Notes: generated by a model not told the origin, from the letters alone. A stretch of DNA of 64,000 bases from Cytobacillus gottheilii (GCF_001636345.1 NZ_KV440945.1:1394975-1458974), one strand, 5' to 3'. Shown: positions 26,739 to 35,256, counted from the stretch's first letter. Made by a program: numbers and translations.

Positions 26739-27803
26739 ATGTCAATAAATAAAAAATGGACAATAGTATCAGCTGTGGTAGTGTCATCCGCATTATTAAC
26801 TGGGTGCGGCTTATTTGGCGGCGATGAGAAGGAACAGATCGATCCGCCGCAATCTGTAACATACACAGAGGATGGAGAAGTCATTACGGAAGAAACAGCT
26901 GGTGCAGGTGAAGAAGTGGAAGAAGTCAGTTCCCTTCAGACTGAACTATACCTAGTTGATAAAAATGGCTATGTTGTTCCGCAAACATTGCAGCTGCCTG
27001 AAACCAATTCAGTTGCAACACAGGCACTGGAATATTTAGTTGAAAATGGTTCTGTGACTGATCTGCTTCCAAATGATTTTAAAGCTGTATTGCCTGCAGA
27101 GACGAAAATGTCTGTGGATGTAAAAGATGGAGTAGCAACTGTTGATTTTTCGAAGGAGTTTAATAACTATCAGCCAGAGGATGAAATGAGAATCCTCGAT
27201 TCCATAACATGGACACTTACTCAATTTGATACGATTGATGAAGTGAAGCTGACGCTAAACGGCAATGAGATGACAGAAATGCCTGTTAATGGAACACCAA
27301 TTGGCGAGTCGCTTACAAGAGCGAGCGGCATTAATCTGGATGCAAGTGATGTTATTGATATTACAAATACGAAGCCAGTGACTGTTTATTACCTCGGAGG
27401 AGCAGAGGATAATTATTACTATGTTCCTGTTACAAAACGGATCAGCAATGAAACAAATGATAATGTAGTTGCAGTCGTAAATGAGCTTGCAGATGGGCCA
27501 AACTATGGTTCTAATCTGTTAATGGACATGAACAATGATGTACAGCTGCTGGATGAACCGAAAGTAGAAAATGGGACAGTGACATTAAACTTTAATGAAG
27601 CCATTTACAGTACCTTCGATGATGAAGAGAAAATGATCTCCCAGCATTTAATGAATGCATTGGTACTGTCCTTAACAGAACAAAAGGGTGTTGAAAGTGT
27701 CGCCATTACGGTGAATGGCGAAGCTGGTTTCTCAAATGAAAACGGCGAAATCATTACGGAACCTGTAACACGTCCAGAAAAAGTGAACACAGGTAGTTTT
27801 TAA
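26739..27803 (+). CDS. gerM: Spore germination/sporulation lipoprotein GerM
   Basis: 354 residues. Lipoprotein signal with lipobox LLTGC (Cys23), then two GerMN repeats (about 70-190 and 215-345) with related cores ATVDFSKEFNNY and VTLNFNEAI. B. subtilis GerM is made under sigma-E control and is needed for septal peptidoglycan degradation, SpoIIQ localisation and germination. An imperfect sigma-E-like -10 (TATACATG) lies near 26699. ATG follows AGGAGGG. It sits upstream of rph as in B. subtilis. Confidence 0.93.
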   Translation: MSINKKWTIVSAVVVSSALLTGCGLFGGDEKEQIDPPQSVTYTEDGEVITEETAGAGEEVEEVSSLQTELYLVDKNGYVVPQTLQLPETNSVATQALEYLVENGSVTDLLPNDFKAVLPAETKMSVDVKDGVATVDFSKEFNNYQPEDEMRILDSITWTLTQFDTIDEVKLTLNGNEMTEMPVNGTPIGESLTRASGINLDASDVIDITNTKPVTVYYLGGAEDNYYYVPVTKRISNETNDNVVAVVNELADGPNYGSNLLMDMNNDVQLLDEPKVENGTVTLNFNEAIYSTFDDEEKMISQHLMNALVLSLTEQKGVESVAITVNGEAGFSNENGEIITEPVTRPEKVNTGSF

Positions 27804-27836
27804 AAATGAGTTTTTGATATACTATATAGTAACAAT

Positions 27837-27869
27837 AAAAGAGGTAGGCAAATATTGCCGCCTCTTTTT
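27837..27869 (+). terminator. Terminator between gerM and rph
   Basis: AAAAGAGG..GGCAA pairs with TTGCC..CCTCTTTTT around a short loop, with the T run built into the right arm. Confidence 0.88.
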
Positions 27870-27917
27870 ATTGGATTCATACTAGTAGTGAAAATGACTT
27901 GAGGGGGAAATGTACCA

Positions 27918-28661
27918 TTGCGAAATGATGGACGACAACCGCTGCAATTGCGGCCTATACATATTGATACAAACTATTTAAAGCATCCGGAAGGCTCTGT
28001 GCTTATTACTGTTGGCGATACAAAAGTAATTTGTACAGCAAGTATTGATGAACGAGTGCCTCCGTTTTTACGAGGTCAAGGAAAAGGCTGGATTACAGCA
28101 GAATATTCCATGCTCCCGCGCGCAACCGATCAGCGCAATATTCGAGAATCTTCTAAAGGCAAAGTTTCCGGCCGGACAATGGAAATTCAGCGCTTAATCG
28201 GACGGGCTTTAAGAGCGGTTATTGATTTAGATGCGCTTGGAGAAAGAACAATCTGGCTGGATTGTGATGTCATCCAGGCGGACGGCGGGACAAGAACCGC
28301 ATCAATCACAGGTGCCTTTGTTGCCATGACGCAGGCGATTAACAAGCTACACAGCCAAAAGAAACTGTCAAAATTTCCTATCCATGACTTTCTGGCTGCC
28401 ACAAGTGTTGGTATTTTAACAAATGATCAAGCAGTCGTTGATCTGAATTATATTGAAGACTCTAGCGCAAAAGTGGATATGAATATTGTCATGACGGGAA
28501 ATGGGGAATTTGTTGAGCTTCAAGGAACAGGAGAAGAATCAACATTTTCATATAATCAGCTCCAGGAAATGTTAAAAGCAGGACAGGACGGTATCTCTGA
28601 GCTATTTGAACTGCAAAAAGAAGCTTTAGGGGAAGAGATAACAGGGAAGATTAAGAAATAA
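27918..28661 (+). CDS. rph: Ribonuclease PH
   Basis: Phosphorolytic 3'-5' exoribonuclease that trims tRNA 3' ends. 247 residues with [55 protein letters not shown] and [20 protein letters not shown], the invariant stretches of the family. The start is TTG 27918 with GAGGGGG 10 nt upstream, giving the usual N-terminus. First of rph-ysnA-ysnB. Confidence 0.96.
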   Translation: MRNDGRQPLQLRPIHIDTNYLKHPEGSVLITVGDTKVICTASIDERVPPFLRGQGKGWITAEYSMLPRATDQRNIRESSKGKVSGRTMEIQRLIGRALRAVIDLDALGERTIWLDCDVIQADGGTRTASITGAFVAMTQAINKLHSQKKLSKFPIHDFLAATSVGILTNDQAVVDLNYIEDSSAKVDMNIVMTGNGEFVELQGTGEESTFSYNQLQEMLKAGQDGISELFELQKEALGEEITGKIKK

Positions 28662-28690
28662 GAAATAAACATAGAGGGAGAGAAGCAAGC

Positions 28691-29302
28691 ATGCAAGAAG
28701 TAATCATCGCAACCAAAAATGCAGGAAAAGCTAAAGAATTCAAACGCATGTTTTTGCCGCTTGGCTATGAAGTGAAAACCTTACTGGATTATCCTGAATT
28801 TGAGGATATTGAGGAAACGGGAAGTACATTTGAGGAAAATGCGATTTTAAAAGCAGAGGCAGTATCAAAAGCTCTTAATAAAATTGTCATTGCCGACGAT
28901 TCAGGACTTATGATCGATGCATTAGATGGCAGACCTGGAATCTATTCTGCACGCTATGCTGGAGAAGCGAAAAACGACGATGCCAACATGGATAAGGTCC
29001 TAGAGGAGTTAAAGGATGTTCCTGAAGCTGAGAGAACGAGCCGGTTTTACTGCGCTTTAGCCGTTGCAGTTCCAGGAAAAGAAACAGAGACAGTAGCGGG
29101 TACATGTGAAGGTTCCATTTTAACGGAAAAACGGGGAAGCTTTGGATTTGGCTATGATCCAATCTTTTTCTGCGCTGAAAAAGGAAAAGCCATGGCAGAA
29201 CTTGAGCCGGATGAAAAGAGTGAAATCAGCCACCGCGCGAATGCTTTAAGAAAGCTGGAGGACATGCTGCCAGTTCTTTTTCCAGGAGCTGATGGGAAAT
29301 GA
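28691..29302 (+). CDS. ysnA: XTP/dITP diphosphatase (RdgB/Ham1 family)
   Basis: Cleans the nucleotide pool by hydrolysing deaminated purine triphosphates. 203 residues with [17 protein letters not shown], the acidic site [34 protein letters not shown] and the C-terminal [15 protein letters not shown], all canonical. ATG follows GAGGGAGAGAAG. It overlaps ysnB by 4 nt, indicating translational coupling. Confidence 0.95.
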   Translation: MQEVIIATKNAGKAKEFKRMFLPLGYEVKTLLDYPEFEDIEETGSTFEENAILKAEAVSKALNKIVIADDSGLMIDALDGRPGIYSARYAGEAKNDDANMDKVLEELKDVPEAERTSRFYCALAVAVPGKETETVAGTCEGSILTEKRGSFGFGYDPIFFCAEKGKAMAELEPDEKSEISHRANALRKLEDMLPVLFPGADGK

Positions 29303-29814
29303 AAATCCTTATTTTAAGTGACAGCCATGGGCTAACGGATGAATTGGTGTCAATTATGGAACGTCATCAGGATTGTGCCATCATGATCCACTGTGGAGAT
29401 TCCGAGCTTGAGCCAAATCATCCAGCAATGAAAGGGTTCACTGCTGTCCGGGGAAACTGTGATTTTTATGGCGGCTACCCCGAGGAGATCATCAGCCTGG
29501 CAGATGGCTTAAAGGTTTTAACGGTACATGGTCATTTGCATTCGGTTAAGTCATCACTGATGAATCTGTCATACCGGGCACGAGAAAAAAGTGCCAATAT
29601 CGTTTGCTTTGGCCACTCACACCAGCTTGGTGCTGAAATGATTGATGATATTCTTTTTATCAACCCTGGCAGCATCTTAATGCCGCGGGGACGTGTGGAG
29701 AAAACATATGTCATCTTAACGATCGATCAATCAGTACTGCAGCTTGATGTGTATGAAACATATGGTGAGAAATTAGACGAGCTTTGTCGTAACTTCTCCC
29801 TTCCAAAAGAATAA
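29299..29814 (+). CDS. ysnB: YfcE-type metallophosphoesterase
   Basis: 171 residues. Phosphoesterase motifs SDSHG (8-12), [21 protein letters not shown] and FGHSHQLG place it in the MJ0936/YfcE family of small binuclear-metal phosphodiesterases. The physiological substrate is unknown. It overlaps ysnA by ATGA and a hairpin follows. Confidence 0.9.
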   Translation: MKILILSDSHGLTDELVSIMERHQDCAIMIHCGDSELEPNHPAMKGFTAVRGNCDFYGGYPEEIISLADGLKVLTVHGHLHSVKSSLMNLSYRAREKSANIVCFGHSHQLGAEMIDDILFINPGSILMPRGRVEKTYVILTIDQSVLQLDVYETYGEKLDELCRNFSLPKE

Positions 29815-29833
29815 AGAATCGCATATAATAATT

Positions 29834-29870
29834 GAGGGAAGCAAACACTTCCCTCATAAAGAATTTTTTT
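29834..29870 (+). terminator. Terminator after ysnB
   Basis: GAGGGAAG (29834-29841) pairs with CTTCCCTC (29848-29855); a T run (ATTTTTTT) follows after a short gap. Confidence 0.75.
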
Positions 29871-29881
29871 CTAAAAAAATG

Positions 29882-29910
29882 TTGACTTTTAATTATTACT
29901 TTAATATAAT
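29882..29910 (+). promoter_or_regulatory. Strong sigma-A promoter of the split tRNA gene
   Basis: TTGACT (29882-29887), a 17-bp spacer and TATAAT (29905-29910), about 38 bp before the first tRNA base. Near-consensus, as expected for a stable-RNA gene. Confidence 0.85.
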
Positions 29911-29947
29911 AAATATTGTCCTCAAGAGGACGTTAACATTTAAATAT

Positions 29948-30309
29948 GTCCCAGTAGCTCAGCAGGATAGAGCAACGGCCTTCAAGAAATTAGGAGCCTC
30001 TATAAGGAAACAGAAACTTTTAGAGTGGACGACACTGTATCGGTGAAGCCTTAACAGATATGCTGATGGTAATACCGAGGAAACTTACGCCTAACCTTAG
30101 GATGAGAAATTCTGAATGACTAACACTGTTAGTGGTAAGAATTTTAAATAATGATCACTCTTGATCATCGTGAGGATCCGTAGAGACTATACGTGTCGCA
30201 CCTGAAATGGTGAAGATATAGTCCAGACCACAAACAAAACTTGTTTGGTGACGAAAGTCATAGTGGTAAGCTAAGCCGTCGGTCGGGAGTTCGAATCTCT
30301 CCTGGGACG
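29948..30309 (+). tRNA. tRNA-Arg(UCU) split by a group I intron
   Basis: The exons are 29948-29982 and 30271-30309. Joined, they give a full cloverleaf: acceptor GTCCCAG/CTGGGAC with discriminator G, D-arm TAGCTCAGCAGGATAGAGCA, anticodon stem ACGGC/GCCGT with loop CTTCTAA (anticodon TCT), and T-arm with GTTCGAATC. The ligated sequence is almost that of the ordinary Bacillus tRNA-Arg(UCU). CCA is not encoded. The break falls between U33 and the first anticodon base. A terminator follows at 30331. If this is the only UCU-reading gene, splicing would be essential for AGA decoding. Confidence 0.93.
29983..30270 (+). ncRNA. Self-splicing group I intron (288 nt, no internal ORF)
   Basis: The upstream exon ends in U and the intron ends in G, as the group I mechanism requires. 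The exon end GGCCTT can pair with AGGAGCC in the intron to form P1. The core is recognisable: P3 CGACAC (30030-30035) with GTGTCG (30193-30198); the R-like word GTAGAGACTATACG (30180-30193) and the S word AAGATATAGTCC (30213-30224), whose GACTA/TAGTC make P7; CACC/GGTG for P8; and CAAACA/TGTTTG for P9. A P-like GAGGAAACTT lies near 30077. There is no homing endonuclease frame inside. Confidence 0.92.
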
Positions 30310-30330
30310 TCATAAATTGTACAGAAAAAG

Positions 30331-30372
30331 GATGCTAACACAGATTAGAAATTGTGTTAGCATCTTTTTTTA
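30331..30372 (+). terminator. Terminator of the tRNA transcript
   Basis: GATGCTAACACA (30331-30342) pairs perfectly with TGTGTTAGCATC (30353-30364), followed by a run of T. It separates the tRNA from the endonuclease-like gene. Confidence 0.92.
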
Positions 30373-30494
30373 TTTTTCTTCAACATTCTTCACAACTTTG
30401 CATTCATACTTTTCTGCTTCAATCAATTTAAGGTTCTGCAAACAGTGATTCTTCTTCTTAGGTGCTGATTATCATTTAGAAGGGAGAGCTTACA

Positions 30495-30917
30495 ATGCAA
30501 CACCATACAAAAAACAAAGGAGATTTAGGTGTTTTAAAGGCACAAGTTGATCTTTATCAGAAAGGTTTTATGGTGATGTTACCTCTAACTGAACATGCTC
30601 CATTTGACTTGGTTATTTATAAAGATGGATCATTTAAGCGTGTTCAAGTTAAGTTTAGAAATATGAATCATAGAGGTAATCTTGAAGTAAGGTTTCGCTC
30701 ATCATATTATAAAAGTACAGGTGCCATCAGTAAACCAGTTGATAAGGAAGAGGTCGATATTTACTGCATTTATTGTCCTCAGACTGATGAATGTTACTAT
30801 CTTGATCCCAAGAATCTGAAGGAATCGGTTACTTTAAGGCTCACTCCTGCTAAAAATAATCAATCAAAGCTAGTAAAAATGGCTAGTGATTTTAGAGATT
30901 TACCATTAGGATATTGA
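30495..30917 (+). CDS. Group I intron-type PD-(D/E)XK homing endonuclease, free-standing
   Basis: 140 residues. The layout fits the small PD-(D/E)XK family typified by I-Ssp6803I, the enzyme encoded within a cyanobacterial tRNA-fMet group I intron: KNKGDLG...LYQKGF..MLPL, then FDLVIYKDGSFKRVQVKFR carrying Asp38 and the QVK form of the (D/E)XK pair (Gln51, Lys53), and later VDIYCIYCPQTDECYYLDP. It would cleave an intron-less or heterologous tRNA-type target to drive homing; this is inferred. The acidic residue often seen in the first helix (GE) is replaced by GV. The gene lies 185 bp after the tRNA and beyond its terminator, with its own SD (AGAAGGGAGAG), so it is not inside the intron. Confidence 0.8.
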   Translation: MQHHTKNKGDLGVLKAQVDLYQKGFMVMLPLTEHAPFDLVIYKDGSFKRVQVKFRNMNHRGNLEVRFRSSYYKSTGAISKPVDKEEVDIYCIYCPQTDECYYLDPKNLKESVTLRLTPAKNNQSKLVKMASDFRDLPLGY

Positions 30918-30954
30918 AATATACTTGCTGCTTTTGCTACCTCATTCCCAACAT

Positions 30955-30991
30955 AAAAAATGCATAACAAAAGACCGCCTCTCAGCGGTCT
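30955..30991 (-). terminator. Terminator of the STAS-domain gene
   Basis: Read on the minus strand, AGACCGC and GCGGTCT (30972-30991) form a stem followed by TTTTGTTATGCATTTTTT. Confidence 0.8.
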
Positions 30992-30998
30992 CTATTGT

Positions 30999-31811
30999 TT
31001 AAATATATTCCCTCAGCGTATCCTGAAGTGTTCCTCTTGTATCTGCATCTTTATCGAAGCGGATTCCCGCATGGACCATTCGTCTTACAAGGTCTGGGCG
31101 TAAACCAGTCAGTACTGCTTTGCATCCCATCATGGCAATACCTGCTAATATCTTCTCAAATTGATCTATAACATCCATTTCCATTTGGGCAACGCCTGAA
31201 AGATCCAGGATCAGAGTCTGGATCCGCGAGTTTGCAATTTCGTTTAGAACCTTTTCCTCAATGATCCGTACTCTATAGGAATCAATGTTTCCAATCAGAG
31301 GCAGAACAGAAACATGTTCTCTTACAGGAATGATCGGAACTGATAGATGTTCGACCATATTTCTTTGTTTTTGCAGCATTTCATCTTTGTAGGATGAATA
31401 GTTAAGAAAAAATGTATTGAGGAACTGGTCGATTCGATCGTTTATAAGCTTTTCTAATTCATAGAAATCATCTCGATCTATTGTCATTTGTTTAATAGCG
31501 TCCAGTTTATTTATAGATAGCCATAAGGTTCGTCTTATTGCCTGTACCCACTCTAATTTTAAGGAAAGGGTTAAAGAGTGAGATGCCCAAGCGATGCCTT
31601 CCTGTTTTGCAAAGGCGGTTAATTCCTCATCTCTTTGTTCAAGGACACAAGTGATGAGCTTCCTTGCATTTTTTAATAAATCGATATTTCCCGTATTTAA
31701 GATGTCTTTTATTTTCGTAGACACGTTTACAGCTTCAGATAACAGCTGCTCCTCAAACTTATTACCATTTTCTTGTATAAATAATTGTACTTCTTTACTG
31801 ATGTTGGACAT
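30999..31811 (-). CDS. STAS-domain protein related to RsbR stressosome subunits
   Basis: 270 residues. The N-terminal 150 are helical and variable, as in RsbR-type sensor domains. The C-terminal STAS domain (about 160-265) carries PLIGNIDSYRVRIIEEKVL, LILDLSGVAQMEMDVIDQF and MGCKAVLTGLRPDLVRRMVHAGI, matching the RsbR/YqhA pattern. RsbR relatives build the stressosome that controls sigma-B. Compared with RsbR from memory, the first phospho-site position is Ser (IDS), but the second Thr site appears to be Met, so regulation may differ. The start is ATG 31811 with GGTGG upstream. It stands alone on the minus strand. Confidence 0.75.
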   Translation of the reverse strand: MSNISKEVQLFIQENGNKFEEQLLSEAVNVSTKIKDILNTGNIDLLKNARKLITCVLEQRDEELTAFAKQEGIAWASHSLTLSLKLEWVQAIRRTLWLSINKLDAIKQMTIDRDDFYELEKLINDRIDQFLNTFFLNYSSYKDEMLQKQRNMVEHLSVPIIPVREHVSVLPLIGNIDSYRVRIIEEKVLNEIANSRIQTLILDLSGVAQMEMDVIDQFEKILAGIAMMGCKAVLTGLRPDLVRRMVHAGIRFDKDADTRGTLQDTLREYI

Positions 31812-32287
31812 TAATTCCACCGAAAGCTCTCCCCCAGTTCTTGTGCATAGAATAATAAAAAATTTAGGAACCTAAATTAAATGAAGTTTTTTGCTAATGT
31901 TAGTGTCTTTATAAAAGGATCCAGCCAATGCACTCCATTATGAAGGTAAAATTACTACTGCTTTACTATAAGATTGTTATTAGTTCTTTTCCATTTAATA
32001 TCATATGTAATTTGCCGGAAGTCCCTGGTTCAGATCCTTAGACAAAGATATAACATTATCTTTTACCCATATTATAAAAGTTAAAACATATTAATAACAA
32101 TATTACTGTGAAAATGTTAGAAACCTATTCCCTCGCTTTCCAAACTAGCATTTACAATTTGATTATACCAAATATTTGAATTATTAGACAATTATTCACA
32201 TTCTTTGTTTACTGATTAAACAGGAGCTTGATCAACATAGATAGAATAAGTATAAAGTTTATATTTAGTTGAAAGGGGACACATATC
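31812..32287. other. Gene-free intergenic region
   Basis: A 476-bp A+T-rich gap between the STAS gene and the nucleotidyltransferase gene, which are divergent. It should contain promoters for both. I see AAAGGGG just before 32288 as an SD but no strong -35/-10 pair, repeat or RNA gene. Confidence 0.5.
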
Positions 32288-32860
32288 ATGAAAACAGAAG
32301 AAGACATTCTTGAACTGATCCGGGAAGATCACTGGATGATGAATCTCCTAAAAGCTGTTCAATCCTTACAGTTGCCAGATTGGTGGATTTGTGCTGGATT
32401 TGTGCGCTCAAAAATATGGGATACCTTACATACCTACCAAGAGAGAACACCGCTGCCTGATATTGATGTAATCTACTATAATCCATCTAATATAGATGAA
32501 TCCGAAGAAAAAGAATTGGAGAGAAAGCTAAACCAGCTTGTTGCGGGAATACCTTGGTCTGTTAAGAACCAGGCCAGAATGCATGTGTTAAATGATATGC
32601 CGCCCTATACATCATCCACAGATGGCATCTCCAAGTTTCCTGAAACGGTAACAGCTTTAGGCGTTAAGTTAGATGAGAAAGACAATCTAGTATTAACTGC
32701 ACCTTGGGGGATTGAAGATGTCTTGAACTTAAAAGTAAGGCCAACTCCCTATTATTTGGAGGGGGAAGAGAGGGTGGCCATTTATAATAATCGAATGAGT
32801 AAGAAGAAATGGAATTCTATCTGGGAGAAGGTAGAGGTTTGTGCAATTGAATATAAATAA
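32288..32860 (+). CDS. Nucleotidyltransferase family protein (DUF925/NTP_transf_6-like)
   Basis: 190 residues. The segment WWICAGFVRSKIWDTLH...TPLPDIDVIYYNP has the G-F-V-R...D-I-D-V pattern of the YiaA/DUF925 nucleotidyltransferase-fold family, with QARMHVLN and the C-terminal WGIEDVLNLKVRPTPYY also typical. Substrate and function are unknown. ATG 32288 follows AAAGGGG. Its end overlaps the next gene by 20 nt, so the two are translationally coupled. Confidence 0.78.
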   Translation: MKTEEDILELIREDHWMMNLLKAVQSLQLPDWWICAGFVRSKIWDTLHTYQERTPLPDIDVIYYNPSNIDESEEKELERKLNQLVAGIPWSVKNQARMHVLNDMPPYTSSTDGISKFPETVTALGVKLDEKDNLVLTAPWGIEDVLNLKVRPTPYYLEGEERVAIYNNRMSKKKWNSIWEKVEVCAIEYK

Positions 32861-34044
32861 GTCTAATGTTTTTGAAAGAATAGCAGAAAACGCAAATTTA
32901 TATTGGCCCGAATTTCAATTGGTCGCAGTGGCTTTGTATGATCAGAATGGAGCGTATTTATACAACCATCCCAAATATTTATCTGCAGATAAGCCTTATT
33001 GTTTTTTAAAATGGAATGAGAAATTTAATGGGGCTAATACATTAATCTTATACGAAGGTTATCCTACTGCAATAGTAAACCTAAATTACTATAAGGAAAT
33101 GAACAGTGTTTATTCGATTATGGTACACGAGCTATTTCATGGGTTTCAATATCTTAAAGAAGAAAGCCGCTTTCCGGATGAGTTAGCAGGGATGAATTAT
33201 CCATTGCACAAGGAAAATATTGAATTGCGCAATAGAGAAAGGAGATATCTATATCAAGCAGGTATCTCAACAAGCAGAGAAGAAAAGATCGATAATATGA
33301 AGAGATTTGTTGAATTAAGGGAAAGCAGGCGTAAATTTATAGATCATTTTCTAGATTACGAGCTTTTCGTTGAGACAATAGAAGGACCAGCTTTTTATGT
33401 TGAATTTCAAGCTAATCTCCATATTAGTAATCATTCATACAGTAAATTATTAGAAACATTCAGCAAAGGATTATTGGAAAATAAGGAATCCTCTCAATTT
33501 CTCAGAAGAAGCTGCTATAGTTCTGGATTTGTCATTTGCTGTCTGCTGAATGAGTTTTTTTTCTGGTTGGAAAGATAAGTTCTTTACTGGCAATTCGACA
33601 CTATATGATATTTTAAAGCAAGAAGTTAAGCATGAATTTAAAGAGATTGACCATATCAATATCAGCAGCGAAACTCTTGCTATTATTGAAAATGTTAACA
33701 GAGACCGACTAGACATGTTCACACAATTTGAACATAAAGAAGGATATCATTTATACCTGTTTGGCGATATGGAAAGAGAAACATTTGACCCTATGAACAC
33801 TGTTGTCGGGAAACAGAGGGAACTGCATCAGAACTTTATAAACGTTCTCTTAAACGGAACGGAATATTTAATAAAACAGCCTGTCATTGCATACTATAAT
33901 TCTTTAAATAAACTTAATAAGCTTCATATTGTGCTGCCGGATAAACCAGTTAATAGGAATGGGAAAGTTACTATAATTGGTATTGGTGATATAAGAGGCA
34001 AATTATCTGAAGAAGATGGATCCTACTATTTTAGGGCAGAATGA
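32841..34044 (+). pseudogene. HExxH metalloprotease-like gene, frameshifted at a T8 tract
   Basis: Frame 1 (GTG 32841 to 33578, 245 residues) contains MVHELFHGFQYL (HExxH near 96-100) and a downstream Glu-rich segment (FVETIEGPAFYVEFQAN) that could supply the third zinc ligand. Frame 2 (to 34044) continues directly from FFSGWKDKFFTGNSTLYDILKQEV. The switch lies in the eight-T run at 33555-33562: removing one T gives an uninterrupted product of about 400 residues. The second frame's own ATG (33550) has no SD. It could be an inactivating mutation, a phase-variable tract or a sequencing error. Function is unknown; I recognise the protease motif but no named family. Confidence 0.7.
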
Positions 34045-34135
34045 GAGTAATTTTGAATGTTCTTGTAGGGAGGTGAAATTAAACGGCTAGTAAGAATTTA
34101 ATTCATAAGGATACAGTGACTGAAGGTTGCGCGTT

Positions 34136-34275
34136 AGCTAAGTGCCCGTCGTACCTCAAAAAGGAGCCTGAAGGGAACTTACCCACCAGCTAAGTGCCCG
34201 TCATACCACCAAAAGGGTCGTGAAGGGAACAAACGCGCCTCCTAAGTGCCCGCCCACCCCAAAAAGCAGCCTCAC
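34136..34275. repeat. Second 52-bp tandem array (about 2.7 units)
   Basis: CTAAGTGCCCG recurs at 34138, 34190 and 34242, exactly 52 bp apart. Each unit continues with a short gap, then CAAAAAGG or CCAAAAAG, and (in the first two) TGAAGGGAAC. The period and the order CCCGT, about 8 nt, AAAAAGG match the array at 19559-19974, although most other positions differ. It fills the space between the frameshifted gene and the convergent minus-strand gene. Confidence 0.85.
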
Positions 34276-34326
34276 ACGAATCAACACACCTATATAATAG
34301 TCCCTTCACCCTCAAATCTGATTCTT

Positions 34327-35082
34327 TTACATCTTTTCATACAACTTTAACACATCAGCTAATATCTCACGGTTATATCCCGTCCTCTCAAATATCCTCT
34401 CCACCCAATCTCCTATGCTTCCTAGTGTTGGATCAGGAAACAAACCGTCATTTGTGCTTAAGAAACTCTCCCAATTATAAAACTCCCAATGAGCGATTTC
34501 AGAATCATAAGGTACTCTGCATTCTATTAGCGGTTTTGAGCTAATCGTATTCTGGGAAAGTTCAGCAGCTTGTAAAAAGAAATCCATACCCACGGGTTTC
34601 GGGTCAAAGACTTGTTTAGACGTTTTTCCATTTGGGCGATGATAGAGGATTTGAAATGTATCATTGGCAGAGTGAACCTGCACTTGTGCGCCAGGAAAGA
34701 AACCAGACAGTCTTTCAGCTGTAAAATCCTCGTACTCCGAATCTATTAAAATCGGAGTAATCCATTGATCGCCTAAATCACAGTAGTATCTCTTTCCTTC
34801 CTCGCACACTGCGATGACAGCTGCATGAGCATCTTCTGTCATGAGCTGGTCGCCGATCGGATAGGCTTGTATACCATCTTTTTTAAATTCATCTAAAAGC
34901 CAGATTGCAAGATCAAAACAATTCCCTGACATCCCATATTGCTCTCTATGCTCTTTCATAAGAGAAAGTGCTCTTTGTTTTTTGCTGCTTGCACTGCTAT
35001 AAACCCAAATTTTTGTTAAAGTCTCCATAGGAAAGTCGTTAAATTTTTCCCATGTTGCTAGTATGCTTTGTGCTGCTTTCAT
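34327..35082 (-). CDS. Cys-His-Asp protein, NAT/transglutaminase-like
   Basis: 251 residues. SGNCFDLAIWLLDEF (Cys55), EDAHAAVIAV (His86) and YYCDLGDQWITP (Asp102) lie in the order and spacing of the catalytic triad of arylamine N-acetyltransferases and transglutaminase-like enzymes. The rest shows no recognisable motif. Function is unknown. The start at 35082 has GGAAGGTGAG just upstream; an in-frame upstream start would add seven residues. It stands alone, divergent from the ilv-leu operon. Confidence 0.65.
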   Translation of the reverse strand: MKAAQSILATWEKFNDFPMETLTKIWVYSSASSKKQRALSLMKEHREQYGMSGNCFDLAIWLLDEFKKDGIQAYPIGDQLMTEDAHAAVIAVCEEGKRYYCDLGDQWITPILIDSEYEDFTAERLSGFFPGAQVQVHSANDTFQILYHRPNGKTSKQVFDPKPVGMDFFLQAAELSQNTISSKPLIECRVPYDSEIAHWEFYNWESFLSTNDGLFPDPTLGSIGDWVERIFERTGYNREILADVLKLYEKM

Positions 35083-35256
35083 ATGCTCACCTTCCCTCTT
35101 CAAATAACAGATCTATATCTAACTAAAGACTACCACCCAGTCATTAGAAATAAAATATATTTTTGGTAATTATTGAGAAAACACTAGAGCATTCATTTCG
35201 AAAATATAAAATTTTTTCAAAAAATTTTGTCCAACAAGAATGGGAAGCTAACAACA

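Noticed and set aside
34065..34140. Remnant of a small gene behind GGGAGGTGA (ACG GCT AGT AAG...) just before the second array
   Set aside because: There is a good SD but no valid start codon; the only long reading uses ACG and the peptide matches nothing I know. Possibly a dead small gene, too weak to report as a feature.
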